This document shows, piece after piece, positions 41,230 through 52,960 of a stretch of DNA of 64,000 nucleotides. Below the pieces are notes generated by a model. The model did not search any database. It was not told where the DNA came from and saw only the letters and a program-made list of their open reading frames with translations. Every line of letters begins with the position of its first letter. Positions within the stretch are counted from its first letter, which is position 1. Made by a program: the position numbers and the translations under genes. Source of the DNA: Porpolomopsis calyptriformis (Eukaryota; Basidiomycota; Agaricomycetes; Agaricales; Hygrophoraceae); contig OX621166.1 of assembly GCA_951640195.1 (NCBI GenBank), positions 1,356,501 to 1,420,500 on the forward strand, given 5' to 3'.

Positions 41230-41770
41230 AATAGGCTAATCAAGTAATTCCCATTCTCTCAAAGTGGTCTCACCCTACCTGATTACCAGAGATAACCCAA
41301 GACACGATCAATCAGATTATCACCCTCACCCCCAAGAATGCCATTTGAGCCCTCAATGAACTCAAGGAACCTCACATGTTCATTTAGGGCTCTGGAGGAA
41401 ACCAATTAACCCTCAAGACTATCATTACTACCTTGGATAACCACACTGAACACCTCACTACTACTCTTATTGCCAGTGGTTGCGAATGTTCTTACATTAA
41501 TGTCAAGTATGTCCATGAATACAATCTACACACCACCAAGCTCACTCAACCCATCCCTGTACACAATGCAGATGGATAACCCAATTCTGAAGGACCCATC
41601 TCTGAAATGGTTACACTCAAGCTTAGGATCGGTTCTCACATTGAATGGATCAACTTTGGTATTATGAACCTCAGCAAGTCTTAGGTTTTCCTTGGACATA
41701 ATTGGTTGAAGATCCACAATCCCTCTATTGATTGGAAGGCAAATTCTCTCATTCTTGATTGATGCCCCTT
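41230..41770 (+). pseudogene. pol: gypsy-B2 protease region
   Basis: Aligns by eye with gypsy-B1 26150-26665. The protease active site TALVDSGCEG has decayed to TTLIASGCEC, so the catalytic Asp is lost. It ends at the 970-bp insertion after LILD. Confidence 0.8.
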
Positions 41771-41775
41771 ATTAT

Positions 41776-42745
41776 GATACATCCATATCTTTTTTGTTTT
41801 ATCTTATCGCAGCCTGTCTAATCCTATCTCACCCATCCATCACCTTCCTTGTCTTGTCTTGTCCTTTACCATTTTCTCCTTGTCACTTGTGACCCGTGAC
41901 TGTCACACATGAGCGACTTCTGCTATTGGTTGGTGATGACATCATCCGCAGTTGCACAGTAGCTGAGTCAGCCGTTCCATGGATTATCGTTGAGTTGTAG
42001 GATTCAAACTCAGAGTAGATAAGTAGCATAGTTGGAGTTTGTATTCCTTAGTTTTGATCTCAACAAAGACACCCCGCTCTAACCTTTGGTTGGAGTCTCT
42101 GCTCTTTCCATTGACTACTTCTAAGCCGACTGGGAGACCACTGCACCTTAACACCCCTCTAACTATTATCTGTCAGGACCAAGGTTCCAAGAGGGTTCTC
42201 TGGGCCTAACACGACACAATCTATGGTTGACAAGTGTTCCAAAGGGCAGTTGGATTCAAGGCAGAACCACAGTATGTATATAGGTAAGTCAAAACTAGAG
42301 AGTCTACTACAAAAAAGTGTATCTTTATATAAGAAACAATAAAAGGGGAATCTATGAAGGACTATAAGGGATGAGTGTTTTGAAGGTTATAGGGACCTCA
42401 TATGTAAGGGATAATAGTTCATAATACAGTCTTTAAAGGGGTTTTAATAAGAGTACAGAATGAAGTGAAATGAAAGGGTGAAAGAGACTGTTATGGATGA
42501 TCCAAGTGGCACAGTGGCTCGGTTGCACCATCTGAAGATGCTCTGATGGTGCAACCTTCAGGGGTTCTGATGAACCTATTTTGGAAAGAATCCAACTACT
42601 GGATCTTGAGTTATTGTCATTCTAGTTAGTGGCTAAGAATGAAAGTGTGCTATTCAGGTATGCTCAGATGGCGCAAGTGGTATTATGACATGATCAGATA
42701 GTGTGCCATTCGGGTATGCTCAGATGGCACAACTTGGTTTCTGAC
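41776..42745. repeat. 970-bp insertion of LTR pieces in gypsy-B2 pol
   Basis: ATTAT stands on both edges (41771-41775 and 42746-42750). The first part (to about 42153, ending CACCTTAACA) looks like a plus-strand LTR of gypsy-B type. The second part has its TATA box (TTATATAAAG) on the minus strand near 42330, so it is probably a second LTR in reverse. No ORF. Confidence 0.6.
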
Positions 42746-43429
42746 ATTATCCCTCTCCTTTCCCTGACTCTCTCAATGTCAACAACCTCACTCTTAAGGA
42801 TGGTGACTAACTGCTCATGGTTGATCTCAATCCCACTATCCAGGTTCATTTGATAACAATGAAGTCACAGGAACTTGCAATCAAGGCTTAAGAAGCCCAG
42901 AAGAAGAAGGACTGTGCATGGAAAGAACTTATTCCCAAGTATCTTCATGAATTCCAAGACATCTTTACTAAAGAAGATTTCAATGAACTCCCACCAAGTC
43001 ATCCCTGGGATCATGCTATTGAACTCCTCCCTGGAACTGAGGAAAAGCTCAACTGTAAGGTCTATCCCCTCTTGGTGGATGAACGTGCTCAATTGGACGA
43101 ATTCTTGGAGGAAAACCTCTATACTAGACAAATTCACAAGTCTATCTCTCCCATCACCTCCCCTTTCTTTTTCATCAATAAAAAGGATGGTTGACTTTGC
43201 CCTATCCAGGATTACTGAAAGCTCAACAATATGACTGTCAAAAACTGCTACCCCCTCTCTTTAATCAACAAACTCATCAATACTCTCTAGAATACTTGCT
43301 ATTTCACTAAGCTTGACATTCATTGGGGATACAACAATGTTTGCATCAAGGAGACAAATACAAGGCTGCATTCAGAACCAATTGTGGCTTGTTCGAACCC
43401 TTGGTTATATTCTTCAGTCTCACTAACTC
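42746..43429 (+). pseudogene. pol: gypsy-B2 RT start
   Basis: FQDIFTKEDFNELPPSHPWD, ELLPGTEEKLNCKVYPL, SPITSPFFFINKKDG and FEPLVIFFSLTNSP, then homology ends at 43429. The YxDD box is not reached. Stops and a 1-bp loss near 43345. Confidence 0.85.
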
Positions 43430-45000
43430 GCCTTTGTCTGGAGAGTTGACAGTTGGTTATAAAGTATTGGAGGGACTGGTTATCAGTCTTAATCATAATG
43501 GGCTGTCATATCCCTTGTAGGAGGTATCTCCATTTATCCAAGGTAGATATAATGGCCAAAAGCTCTTGGTCATGGGTGGGGTAATTTCATTCAGCTAGGA
43601 GGAGGGTCTTGGAGTAGAAGCTAATAGGATATCAATCTTCTTCATCATTCTCTTTCTGGGACAGCACTGCACCCAGGGTAACACCAGAGGCATCTGTCTC
43701 CAGAAGGTAAGGGAGGTCTGGCTTCAGAGTCCTCAAAACGGGAGCAGAAGTAAGTACATCCTTGAGGGCATCAAAAACATGTTGTTACCTAGGGGTCCAA
43801 ATCTATTCTTGATGCTTTTGTAGAAGCTCATTGAGAGGATGGGCAATCAGAGAGTAATCCTTGATAAACCTCCACCAAAAGTTGGCAGTGCCAAGGAAGG
43901 ATTGAAGATCTCATTTCTTCTGGGGGATAGGCTAGGTTCTGATTGCCTCAACCTTCTTGTGGTTAATAGGAATGTGGCCTTTAGAGATCATTATCCCCAG
44001 ATAAATCACTTCCTTTTTCTCTAACTGACACTTGATGGGTTTGCAGGACAGTTGATTCTTCTCTATAATCTCGAGAGTTCATTCCATCCAATAGGTAAGT
44101 TCAGTAAGGTCCTTTCCCATGATCAAGATATCATCAATATAGATATGGACCTGCTTGGAATCGATAACCTCTTTGAAGAGAACATCGATCATTTATTGAG
44201 AGGAGGCAGGTGAGTTTCACATTCCAAAGAATATAATAGTGGGCTCAAACAGCCCTCATCAAGTGTTAAAGGCTCCTTTCTATTCATCTTCTTTGATATG
44301 AATATTGTTAAAGCCCCATTGGATATCCATGACTGTGAACAATTCTGCTTCTAACAACTTGGTCTATTGAATGATCTTAGAGATGAGAGGTAAGGGATAG
44401 GCATCTGGGATTGTGTAAGCATTCAGATAGCGGTAGTCTTGGTTTGGATATTGTCCAGCATCTTGTCCTTGGGTATTAACTTCTTCACCTTTGGGAGCAA
44501 AGAAGGAGGCCGCTTGTTTAGAATTCAATCATCATATTTATCCACTTGCAAGTTGTTCCTCCAGGAATTCATTCAGCCTTCCCTGTTCATACTCAGTGGG
44601 TTTGTACACCTTTCTGATCTTGGGTCTAAAGGTAGGTTCAAGATTGATCACATAGTCAAATTCTGGTTATCATAGGTGAAGTTCATTGAAGGTAGTCTTC
44701 ATAAACACCTTCCAGTGTTTCCAGTATTTCTTTGGCACATACTTCTTTATATCTTCCTCCACAGTAGTGGGTCTTGCATAGTCTCCCAGTGAGACCAATC
44801 TGATAATTGTGGTGTAGGAGTCGCTATTCAATGTAGAGCCTACTTGTGACACTATCACTCTAGCCTAAGAAGTCTTGGTTGGGGCCACAGTCTGACATGA
44901 AGTCAGTGTTCTAGCCTTCCAGTCAACCAGGGGATTATTACATTTGAGCTATGGGTAGCTGAGGATAACCTGTATCATATCTCCTAAATTTGTCACTTCC
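43430..45000 (-). pseudogene. pol: gypsy-F reverse transcriptase and RNase H start
   Basis: RT catalytic box HIYIDDILIMGKDL (about 44120-44160) intact, then NQLSCKPIKCQLEKKEV, YLGIMISKGHIPINHKK, SFLGTANFWWRFIKDYS and the RNase H start YLLETDASGVTLGAVLSQKE near 43665-43720, YPTHDQELLAI and KTDNQSLQYF. Numerous stops. The block order is standard Ty3/gypsy; integrase is missing beyond the break. Confidence 0.85.
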
Positions 45001-45420
45001 AAGTGGGATTGTTCCCTAGGAAAATCTGGCATCTCCATCCACAGGTCTACAACATATTTGATGGGACCTCCTTGGTTGTCTGTTCCATCTACATTCCACA
45101 TGGGGATTAGTCCTTCCAATCAATAAAAAGGGATATCACGCTCCTGTATAAAGTTCTAGTTTATAAAGCATCTAGAGGTGCCAGAGTCTATCAATGCACT
45201 AGCAGCAATTCATCTACCAGTGTCTGTGGTTTCCAACCAAAGGGGTATGGTTAAAGCTTCTTCACTCAAATCAAGTACACCAAGAATTTGGGAAATAGAT
45301 TGCATAGGGGTAGTGGTACATATAGAAAAGGAGTCTGCAATGCACAAGCTATTGTCTGGACTGTTCAAAAACCCTGTTTCTCCAATGCTCTCTTCAGCTC
45401 TTCTTTCCTCTTAGGCTTCC
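45001..45420 (-). pseudogene. pol: gypsy-F aspartic protease
   Basis: ALIDSGTSRCFIN around 45165-45205 is the retropepsin active-site motif (Asp-Ser-Gly). The surrounding frame is broken. Confidence 0.7.
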
Positions 45421-46935
45421 AGTTGATGATACCACACTTCTCAAAATCTTGATGAGAGTCTTTATTAGAGTTGACCTCTTCAATTGAGGCTGAGGTCTCC
45501 AGAACTCGAACATTTCTTCCTCAACTAGGTTTCTTTCCTCCATGACCTCTAGCTGCTGGGATGAACAAGCAGCTTCCAGAACTAGGAGTACTTATCCTAG
45601 GAGCATTGGGACAAGAACTGGCAAAGTGGCCAAATTGTCCACAGTTGAAATATGCTCCTTTAGGAATTCCTCCTAGTGAAGCAGGCTTCTCTTCTTGTTT
45701 GATTCTGGGGGCAGCAGGGTTGGAATGGGTGGAGGGACTAGTGGGTAGTCCTTGTTAGTAGGGGGTGTTGGTGATGCGAGTGTTGCAAGTCTGGGGCTTA
45801 GAAGATGTTTTAGCCAGAAACTCTTGATGTTGCCTGTCAAGTTCAGCAGCATGAGACTGCCATTCAAAGAGGGTGGTTGGTTGACAATCTGAAAGGTAGA
45901 TCTGTCACAAAAGGGAGGGGTTGAGTCCATCTTTATACAAATTTGTTAAAGCTTCTTTGTCCATATCTAGTATCATAGGCCCATCGATCAAAATTAATGT
46001 TATACTCCTCTGCACTCTTGTTGAACTGCTTGACATCCTTGATCTTCAGTTGGGTAGTTGACTTGGGATCCAAATCTCCAAAGTCTCAGGTGAGGGTATA
46101 TTCAAAGACAGCCTAATTGGCACCAGCCCAGTTTAATATTACATAAGTATCTAGTTGATACTTAGCCTATGGTTCTGCATTTCCTCCAATCATTCATATA
46201 TAACAAGGTATAGATAATCTTGTCAGCCTCTGAGATTCCTGGTTGTCCCAAATAATTCAGCTTTACTTGACACAAGAAGTTGCAAAGCTTGGTGGAGTTA
46301 CTAGAGAATTTATCGGGAGGGTTTATCTTAATCTTGGCAGGGGCAGGGACAGGTTGGGGGAATACTGGGGGTGCTTGGAAGGGTTGGGGGGATGGCCCAA
46401 GAGGGGCAGGGGGTTGGGAGCCTATAAGGTTAGCTATGAATACTTGGAGTTGTTATTGTTCAATTCTGTAACTCACTTGCACTTGGTCTTGTTGGACCTG
46501 TAGCAATTGCTGATAATCCTGCTTCATGATCTCGAAGGCTACACATGGATCTTCTTCTTCATCCTTATCATTGTCCTCAGCTCAACCTTTCCCTTTTGAG
46601 TGAGAGGGACCCACTTGTTCTTCTTGTTCTTGTTCTTCTTAGGTAGGGTCAACTGTCTTATTGTGGAAGGGAGTTGGGATAGGAGGGAGAGAGCCTTCCT
46701 GAGAGGGAGGGGTAGCAGGGTGAGGGATAGTGGATAATAAACAAGTCAAAACCATTAGTAGAATAGTGGCAGTTGGATATTGGGGGGCTTGATGGGAATA
46801 TCAGGGGAGAGAGCAAGCCTAATCGATGTTAATGTCTGGGGGGTGAAAGTGATCTGGTGGGTGAAGACCTTCAGTGCTAGCTAGACAGAGTAGAGGTTGT
46901 ATAGTGTGGAGTGAGCAAGAAGGAAGTCTATTTCT
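45421..46935 (-). pseudogene. gag: gypsy-F Gag
   Basis: Decayed Gag. The CCHC zinc knuckle reads YFNCGQFGHFASSCP near 45615-45655. Capsid-like stretches lie between about 45850 and 46300, with an N-terminal Gln-rich region near 46450-46520. Stops throughout; no start assigned. Confidence 0.65.
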
Positions 46936-47302
46936 TGTTAGACAGCAGTCTAGGATTGATCGCAAGGTTTTACTTCAGGCTCTAAGTGTAAGGTTTTAAA
47001 GGGCTGGCAGACTACTGATTAGGGGTATTAATGAAAGAAACAGACTTATCCTAAGTCTATCTACTACTAGCTTTATATACTAGCTAAGTATGAGTTATAC
47101 TAACTACATATGAGTCATAATGACTATAGATTAGTCATGTAGATAAGGAGAGTGATGGTAGACTAAATATAGATATGCCTTGGTTACCTTCTATTACTAA
47201 GCGGAACTTGGGTGGCTAAGTGGTTATTGATGTAAACTGTCTGATATAAATAGGAATGGACAAGCAAAGGAAAAAGGAAAAAGAAAAAATATATCTCTAG
47301 CA
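46936..47302 (-). repeat. 5' LTR of gypsy-F
   Basis: 367 bp, minus strand TGCTAGAGAT to CTGTCTAACA, with a TATATAAAGC box near 47085. About 35 bases downstream of the TATA box, AAGTCTGTTTCT (minus strand, near 47036-47047) pairs with the site right after the LTR (AGAAATAGACTT) at 11 of 12 bases. Confidence 0.72.
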
Positions 47303-48056
47303 GGTGCTGGATCAAGGGGGAGATAATGACTATAGTGATGATACAGCACCACATCTAGTACTACCTTTGCCACAAATTGCACCTATACCTAGTTCCAATC
47401 TACCTCCTGCTATCCCAGTTCCTTCTGTATATAAGGCACCTGCCTCTGATCCACCTAGACCTTCAAGATGTTGATGTGATGGGGAGCCATCTGAGCTCTG
47501 GAATCTGCCCCGAGAGATAATGGGAGGCACAATAGATAGGAGCTATCAAAGAAATTGTGAAAATTAAAGAAATAGAAGAAATTGGAAATTTGGAGCACTC
47601 TCTAGAGTGCTAGAGGTGGTCGAAGAGGCTCAAACATGAAGGACTAGATGTGGGACGATGGAATCTATCTTCTTTCTCTATGATACAAACATATCTACAA
47701 GTAAATATATCTGTGAAAACAAAGATCCCTTTATATGCTATATAGTAAAGGGATGAGACTTCTGAATGAAGCCACCAGTGAAAGGGTTGATGGAAACAAT
47801 GAAAATATACACAATAGATGTCTGGCTATCAGATGCATCTTTTGATATGAGCTGCAATCGCAAATCGAAGGATCAGAGAATTCGAAGAAATTCACAGAAA
47901 TCCGAAGAATTTGGAGATAAATCGCTGGACAGGAAGCCAAATCACATAGTCGGGGACATCGTAGCAGTGTAGTGGATGTCTGGGGGATCATGTTGATATA
48001 TAAGACATGTACTCTAGAGCTCAAGGGACCAAGGGGTCATATCAATGTCAAAACCC
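47303..48056 (+). pseudogene. pol: copia-A pol remnant (linker region)
   Basis: 47303-47471 matches the acidic/Pro linker of copia-A1 integrase (LDQGGDNDYSDDTAP, LPLPQIAPIP). After LTR-E, 48045-48056 resumes with TCAAAACCCT and then jumps directly into the LTR at 48057. So most of pol between linker and LTR was deleted. Confidence 0.75.
47472..48044 (-). repeat. solo LTR-E, copy 2
   Basis: 573 bp, minus-strand TGATATGACCCC to CACATCA, flanked by the perfect 4-bp duplication ATGT (47468-47471, 48045-48048). Closest to copy 1 at 8849-9385. Confidence 0.9.
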
Positions 48057-48314
48057 TATTAGGATGTGATGATCTCCTCTGCATGAAGCAGTACTAGTTT
48101 GTACCAGTCCGAAGTTGTGGCTGATTTATTTGTTCTTATTTGGTCAAAAATGCATCCAAAGTCTCTGGTGTCAAGCTCACTGCTCCTTAGTATTGACAGT
48201 GAAGCTTGACACCAGGTTAGTCACTCCCTATACTTATATCACCATATTATTAGTATTGACAGTGAAGCTTGACACTAGGTGTGGTTAATAAGGCAGTAGC
48301 TTCCAGCCTTGATA
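48057..48314 (+). repeat. copia-A 3' LTR of the remnant
   Basis: Plus orientation, ATTAGGATG to CCTTGATA, 258 bp. Contains a duplicated GTATTGACAGTGAAGCTTGA unit that the 195-bp LTR of copia-A1 has once. Confidence 0.82.
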
Positions 48315-49254
48315 GGTTATGAGCCCTGCTACAAATTTCACCTAAAATCACCCCCTATTGTGTTTAACAGCTCCTGCATACTCCTGGACCATTACAACTA
48401 CTCTCTAGACCTCTCACTAGCACCAGCAATATAAATCACCCAGGTTCTCACCCAATTTTCACTCCCTGATATCAAAACTTTTGGAACCATTTTCAGATGC
48501 TCCCTTCTGTGCCTCTACCACATTACACATTGCTGGCTTGATTTCCCTTGCCAGGATATCCGAATCAATTGTCCACATCACCATTCACCATTTGTGATAG
48601 GCCTACCCATCCCAATCCATCCCAGTGACTGCCAGCTCATCAGTAGGCACTTGTGGACACTTGTGGGTACTTGTTATCAACTCCATTTACTGTGGCCATC
48701 TGTAACAGCCCCACCACTCTAAACCACCATTCTGTGATCTGACACATCATTCCTGTGCCTACCAACTCAAATTGCACCGAATTGCTCCAAAATTGCTTGT
48801 GGACAATAAAGGCCACATCCGAATTGGGTTCCCTTGCTTATACACTTACTGCCTTCGCGGATCATCTGGGAGTGCTCTATCATTATTCACTACTCCTATC
48901 TACCTCCTAATCATTCCTATTCATGTTCCATCACTTCCATCACTCCCAGGATGTTGTAATCACTTCAAGACACTCTAGGATGTGCCCTCTGCTCTGGCAA
49001 AAATTTGGACTCTTGGGACCTCTCTGGACTCTAGTACTTGATCCCCAGTGAAAAACCCATCTATTAAGGCAGGTTAACAGCAACTTAAAGAGATTTATCA
49101 TGTGATAAATCTATTCCAACTGCCTCCAGCCAATTTGCAACTCTTTTGGGCAATGCCATTACCATTTCCTTCTTAATTCTGTTACTGTCAACTATGAAGC
49201 AATCAAATATTGTATTTTTTATTCAAGTCTGTATAAATCTTTGCTTAAGTCTAT
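48315..49254. other. Non-coding stretch upstream of the CACTA-like transposase
   Basis: No ORF of note. Has ACTTGTGG and TACTTG repeats near 48650 (CACTTGTGGACACTTGTGGG), possibly subterminal transposase-binding repeats (inference). Confidence 0.4.
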
Positions 49255-51073
49255 ATGGCACCATTAATCTGTGGGTGTAAAAAAGTCTGCAATGGTGCCC
49301 CTCAACAAGTTTCTCATGTAACCTACTATCGACATGCTCTGTATCGCAAATCAGAGAGCTTTACACCTAAGTTCTACCATTTTCTAGCAAGCCAACCTAA
49401 GCATGGACCAGAGCACTTGAATGCTCTGAAGCAGCCTGTTGAAAGTGATCAAGCCTGGTCTACAAAAAAACAACACCAAATGGATCAGCAAACTACAATG
49501 AATGCCGAGAGCCATCCTACAGGTGGATACAATGATAGTGCAGGTGAATAGAATAATGAAGGGGAAGGGGTATTTTAATAGTATCTACTCAAAGTGTAAA
49601 TGCAAACCTCACCTCTGTTATAGAACGATCCACTTCCCAATTATTCTGAGGACCTGCTATTTGATAACCCCCTGGATCCTGCTGCCTGTCACCAAGATGA
49701 TCTGGGAAGTAGAGGAGGTCGACCAGATCATGGAAGCTTAGAAGACTACGACCAGAATAATGACAAGCAAACGGATGAAAATAGCAGTAACTATGATAGC
49801 AATGAAAACAATGAGGCTACACCTCAACGTACTATTTTCCTGACTGAAGAAATCATACAGTGCACCCACCTTATACAACTTATCAAGGAGGCTCAGTTAG
49901 GTGATGCCCACAACCAACTTGATTGTGATTCTCAGGACCACTTGCAAAACCCACCTGAAGAACCTCTCATTCTGGATGATCCTGATGATTGCTTTTCCAT
50001 CAAACAGTACCTTGCAACTGAATTAGCTTCTCAAGAAATGTACCATGCAACTCAACGAAATGTCCAAGACCATTTCCCTGTTTGCAAGATGCTTTCACTT
50101 GATCAGGTTAAACGACGTGTTACAGAATTCAGTAGTGTTGTTCCAATTGTTCACAACATGTGTCCAAACACTTGTCTTGCATACATGGGCCCATGGTTGC
50201 ACCTAGATTGATATCTAAAGTGTGGAGAAGACTGATATGACCAAGTGAAGTTGCAATGTGGCCAGAAGGTTGGTCAGCAACGTTTTTACACTATCCCTAT
50301 TGGCCCACAGCTTCAAGCTCTCTAGTGGTCACCTGAGGGTGCACATAACATCCATTATCATCAATGGCACACTCAAGAACTACTTCATGAGCTTGAGGAC
50401 AACAACACCAATATCTTAGTCTACAATGACATTTTCTGTGGTAACAAATACCTGAATTTGGTTCTAGATAGTAACATCTCTAATGATGATATGACTCTAA
50501 TGCTGTCAATCAATGGTGCTCAACTCTACAAAAACAAGTCATCAGACACTTGGATCTACATCTGGCTTGTTTGCAACCTCTCACCTAATCTCCATTACAA
50601 GAAAGTATCTGTACTCTCTGGTGGGTTTATACCTGGTCCCAACCTACCAAAGATTACCAATTCATTCCTATTCCCTGGTCTTCATTACCTTGGCGCAATC
50701 CAAACTAAAGGATTGAAGATATGGGATGCTCTTGAAAACTAAACATTCCAATCCCAAATCTTGTTTTTCTTAGCTTATGCTGATGCAATGGCCTTGGCTC
50801 TATTAACAGGGTTTGTTGGTTATCATGGCAAGAATGGCTGTCATATCTATTGTCTATTGCCTGGTCAACACAAAGAAAACCTTCCACACTATTATCCTGC
50901 CTATCTTAAGCCTGACAACTATGAACTCACTGGATGTAGCCATCCTGATGTCTCTGCACAATCCCTGACTAGCACCTCAACCAAAAAATATCAGCAAAAC
51001 CTCAACCTTGTGAAAGTGCCCTCAACAAGGCTGAATATGAAATACTTCAGCTAGAGACAGGAATATGCAAACC

Positions 51074-51195
51074 AAGTATTTTTTCAGGTCTTCTATACAC
51101 ACTCTTGTTCCTAAAATCATTCAGCATTAACATTAAGTATTTTTGCAGGTCTTCCATGCTCACTCCCATTCCCAAAATCATTCAGTGTCAACATC
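51074..51195 (+). repeat. 61-bp tandem duplication in the transposase
   Basis: Two copies beginning AAGTATTTTTTCAGGTCTTC and AAGTATTTTTGCAGGTCTTC, offset 61 bp. Since 61 is not a multiple of 3 it shifts the reading frame. Confidence 0.85.
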
Positions 51196-52031
51196 ATGCA
51201 TCTTCTTGCTCTGAATATTCCTAAGCTTTTCATGAAACTCTAGTGTGGCACTTTGGATTGTGATAAAGATAATGACAAAGCTACTTGGGACTGGGCTATC
51301 CTCAAAGGACCTCTGTGGAAGGAACACGGGAAAGCTGTCAGCAACACTACACCCTACCTTCCTGGATTGTTTGATCATCCTCCCTACAACCCTGCCAAGA
51401 AAATTAACAGTGGATACAAAGCATGGGAATATTTACTATACCTCTTCAGACTTGGGCCTGCTCTTTTCTACAATGTACTACCACAGAAATACTGGAAACA
51501 CTTCAGCAAACTTGTTTTTGGCATACGGATTGTTTACCAAAAGGTGATTTCAGCTGCAGAACTTCATGCAGCTCACAAAGCTTTATGGATGAATACAAGG
51601 TTCTATACTATCAATGTAAACAATCATGTCTCCACTTCATACGACCTTGCATTCATATGCTTTGTCACCTTTGCCAAGAGATAACTCATGTCAGACCTGG
51701 TATCTATTCTTCACAGTGGATTATGGAATGAATGATCAGCAATTTGGGTCAAGAAGTCAAACAGCCTTCCAATCCATTCATGAATCTCTCACAGCATAGG
51801 CTTTATCAATCACAAGTAAATGTGCTGAAGATGATGGTACCAGATCTTCTCCCTGAAACCAACTCACTTCTAAGAGGGGCAGTCAATCTAGGAGATAGGT
51901 ATATACTCCTTCGAGCAATGGATACCACTGCACGAGAAGTAGCTCATCTGGAAGCAGCAGCAATCCAAGCATACTTATCAGATGGAGGTTGGGATAGAAG
52001 CATATGGGAACCTCATGTAGTGAGGTGGGCT

Positions 52032-52289
52032 TATCAAGGCTGGAAGCTACTGCCTTAAGAACCACACCTAGTGTCAAGCTTCACTGTCAATACTAATAAT
52101 ATGGTGATATAAGTATAGGGAGTGACTAACCTGGTGTCAAGCTTCACTGTCAATACTAAGGAGCAGTGAGCTTGACACCAGAGATTTTGGATGCATTTTT
52201 GACCAAATAAGAACAAACAAATCAGCCACAACTTCGGACTGGTACAAACCAGTACTGCTCTATGCAGAGGAGATCATTACATCCTAACA
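52032..52289 (-). repeat. copia-A solo LTR inserted in the transposase
   Basis: 258 bp, minus-strand TGTTAGGATG to CCTTGATA, flanked by a perfect 5-bp duplication GGGCT (52027-52031, 52290-52294). Removing it restores the transposase frame (HVVRWA then CVHLPNRQIARA). Confidence 0.93.
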
Positions 52290-52960
52290 GGGCTTGTGTC
52301 CATCTCCCTAATAGACAGATTGCTCGAGCTAGATGGAAGGAGGGCTTGAAAGTTCTGGAATGGATTCACATCGCACGGATGGTGAAGGCAAGTAACAATG
52401 ATTTATATTTCATTCACTCACAATTACTGTGTGATAATACAGTTTCATTGGAACAATCAACTTGCTTTTGGAGAAGTGCACTACTATTTCCAACTTTGTA
52501 CCTCAGAAGAAAATGAAAAGGCACTTGCTATCCTCTCACTTTTTGGACCACCTAATCTGACCCTTCTGGAAGGGTCTTACCACACATTGTGGTCCTGCAT
52601 CAAACTTGATACTGTCATTGTCATTTGCCTCAAAGATTTAATCTCTATTGTTGCGATGGTTCCCCACTGGCCAATAATTCTGGCACAGCAACTACACAGA
52701 TGGTTTTTTGTTGTCAAGAAGCTAGGGTTGGATGTTGCAAATATAGGTGAGGTCGAAGATGATATTGGCAATGACAATGAGTAGAGCAGTTGTGAGGACA
52801 AAATGACTGAATGTATTCATTATAATTACAATGATTGTAAGTGCAAAACATATGCTGGAGAGGAAATTATTATAATGATGTCATTTTGCATGTCTGCAAC
52901 TTGCTTATCATCTCCCTCATTGTCTCCCTCATTGTCTCTATAACAATGTCATCGCATGTA

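Larger units (their letters stand above)
32285..43429 (+). mobile_element. Ty3/gypsy element gypsy-B2, 3' truncated and multiply nested
   Basis: Same family as gypsy-B1 but more decayed. Parts: 5' LTR (32285-32819), self-priming site (32820-32832), leader (to 33031), a 6.1-kb insertion (33032-39121), leader and gag (39127-40980), protease (about 41230-41770), a 970-bp insertion (41776-42745), and RT start (42746-43429). Homology stops in the RT at LTNSP and sequence of gypsy-F in the opposite orientation follows. Confidence 0.88.
43430..47302 (-). mobile_element. Ty3/gypsy element gypsy-F, 3' truncated
   Basis: Minus-strand element: 5' LTR (47302-46936), self-priming site, gag, protease, RT and start of RNase H, cut at 43430 against gypsy-B2. 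The LTR outer end abuts copia-A coding sequence at 47303, the probable target. It belongs to a different gypsy family from A, B and C. Confidence 0.8.
49255..52784 (+). pseudogene. CACTA/Plavaka-like (Tnp2 family) transposase, interrupted
   Basis: Large agaricomycete transposase. N-terminus MAPLICGCKKVCNGAPQQVS (zinc-finger-like). Core: ILVYNDIFCGNKYL, TLMLSINGAQLYKNKSSD, FIPGPNLPKITNSFLFPGLH, LAYADAMALALLTGFVGYHG, GCHIYCLLPGQHK, YYPAYLKPDNYELTGCSHPD, INSGYKAWEYLLYLFRLGPA, ISNLGQEVKQPSNPF. C-terminus: RQIARARWKE and SIVAMVPHWP. Broken by stops (for example about 50209), a 61-bp tandem duplication (51074-51195) that shifts the frame, and the copia-A solo LTR at 52032-52289. Assignment by memory of the family. 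Confidence 0.82.

Noticed and set aside
48057..52289. 258-bp inverted repeat read as terminal inverted repeats of the CACTA-like transposon
   Set aside because: One arm is the 3' LTR of a copia-A remnant and the other a solo copia-A LTR with its own GGGCT duplication inside the transposase frame.
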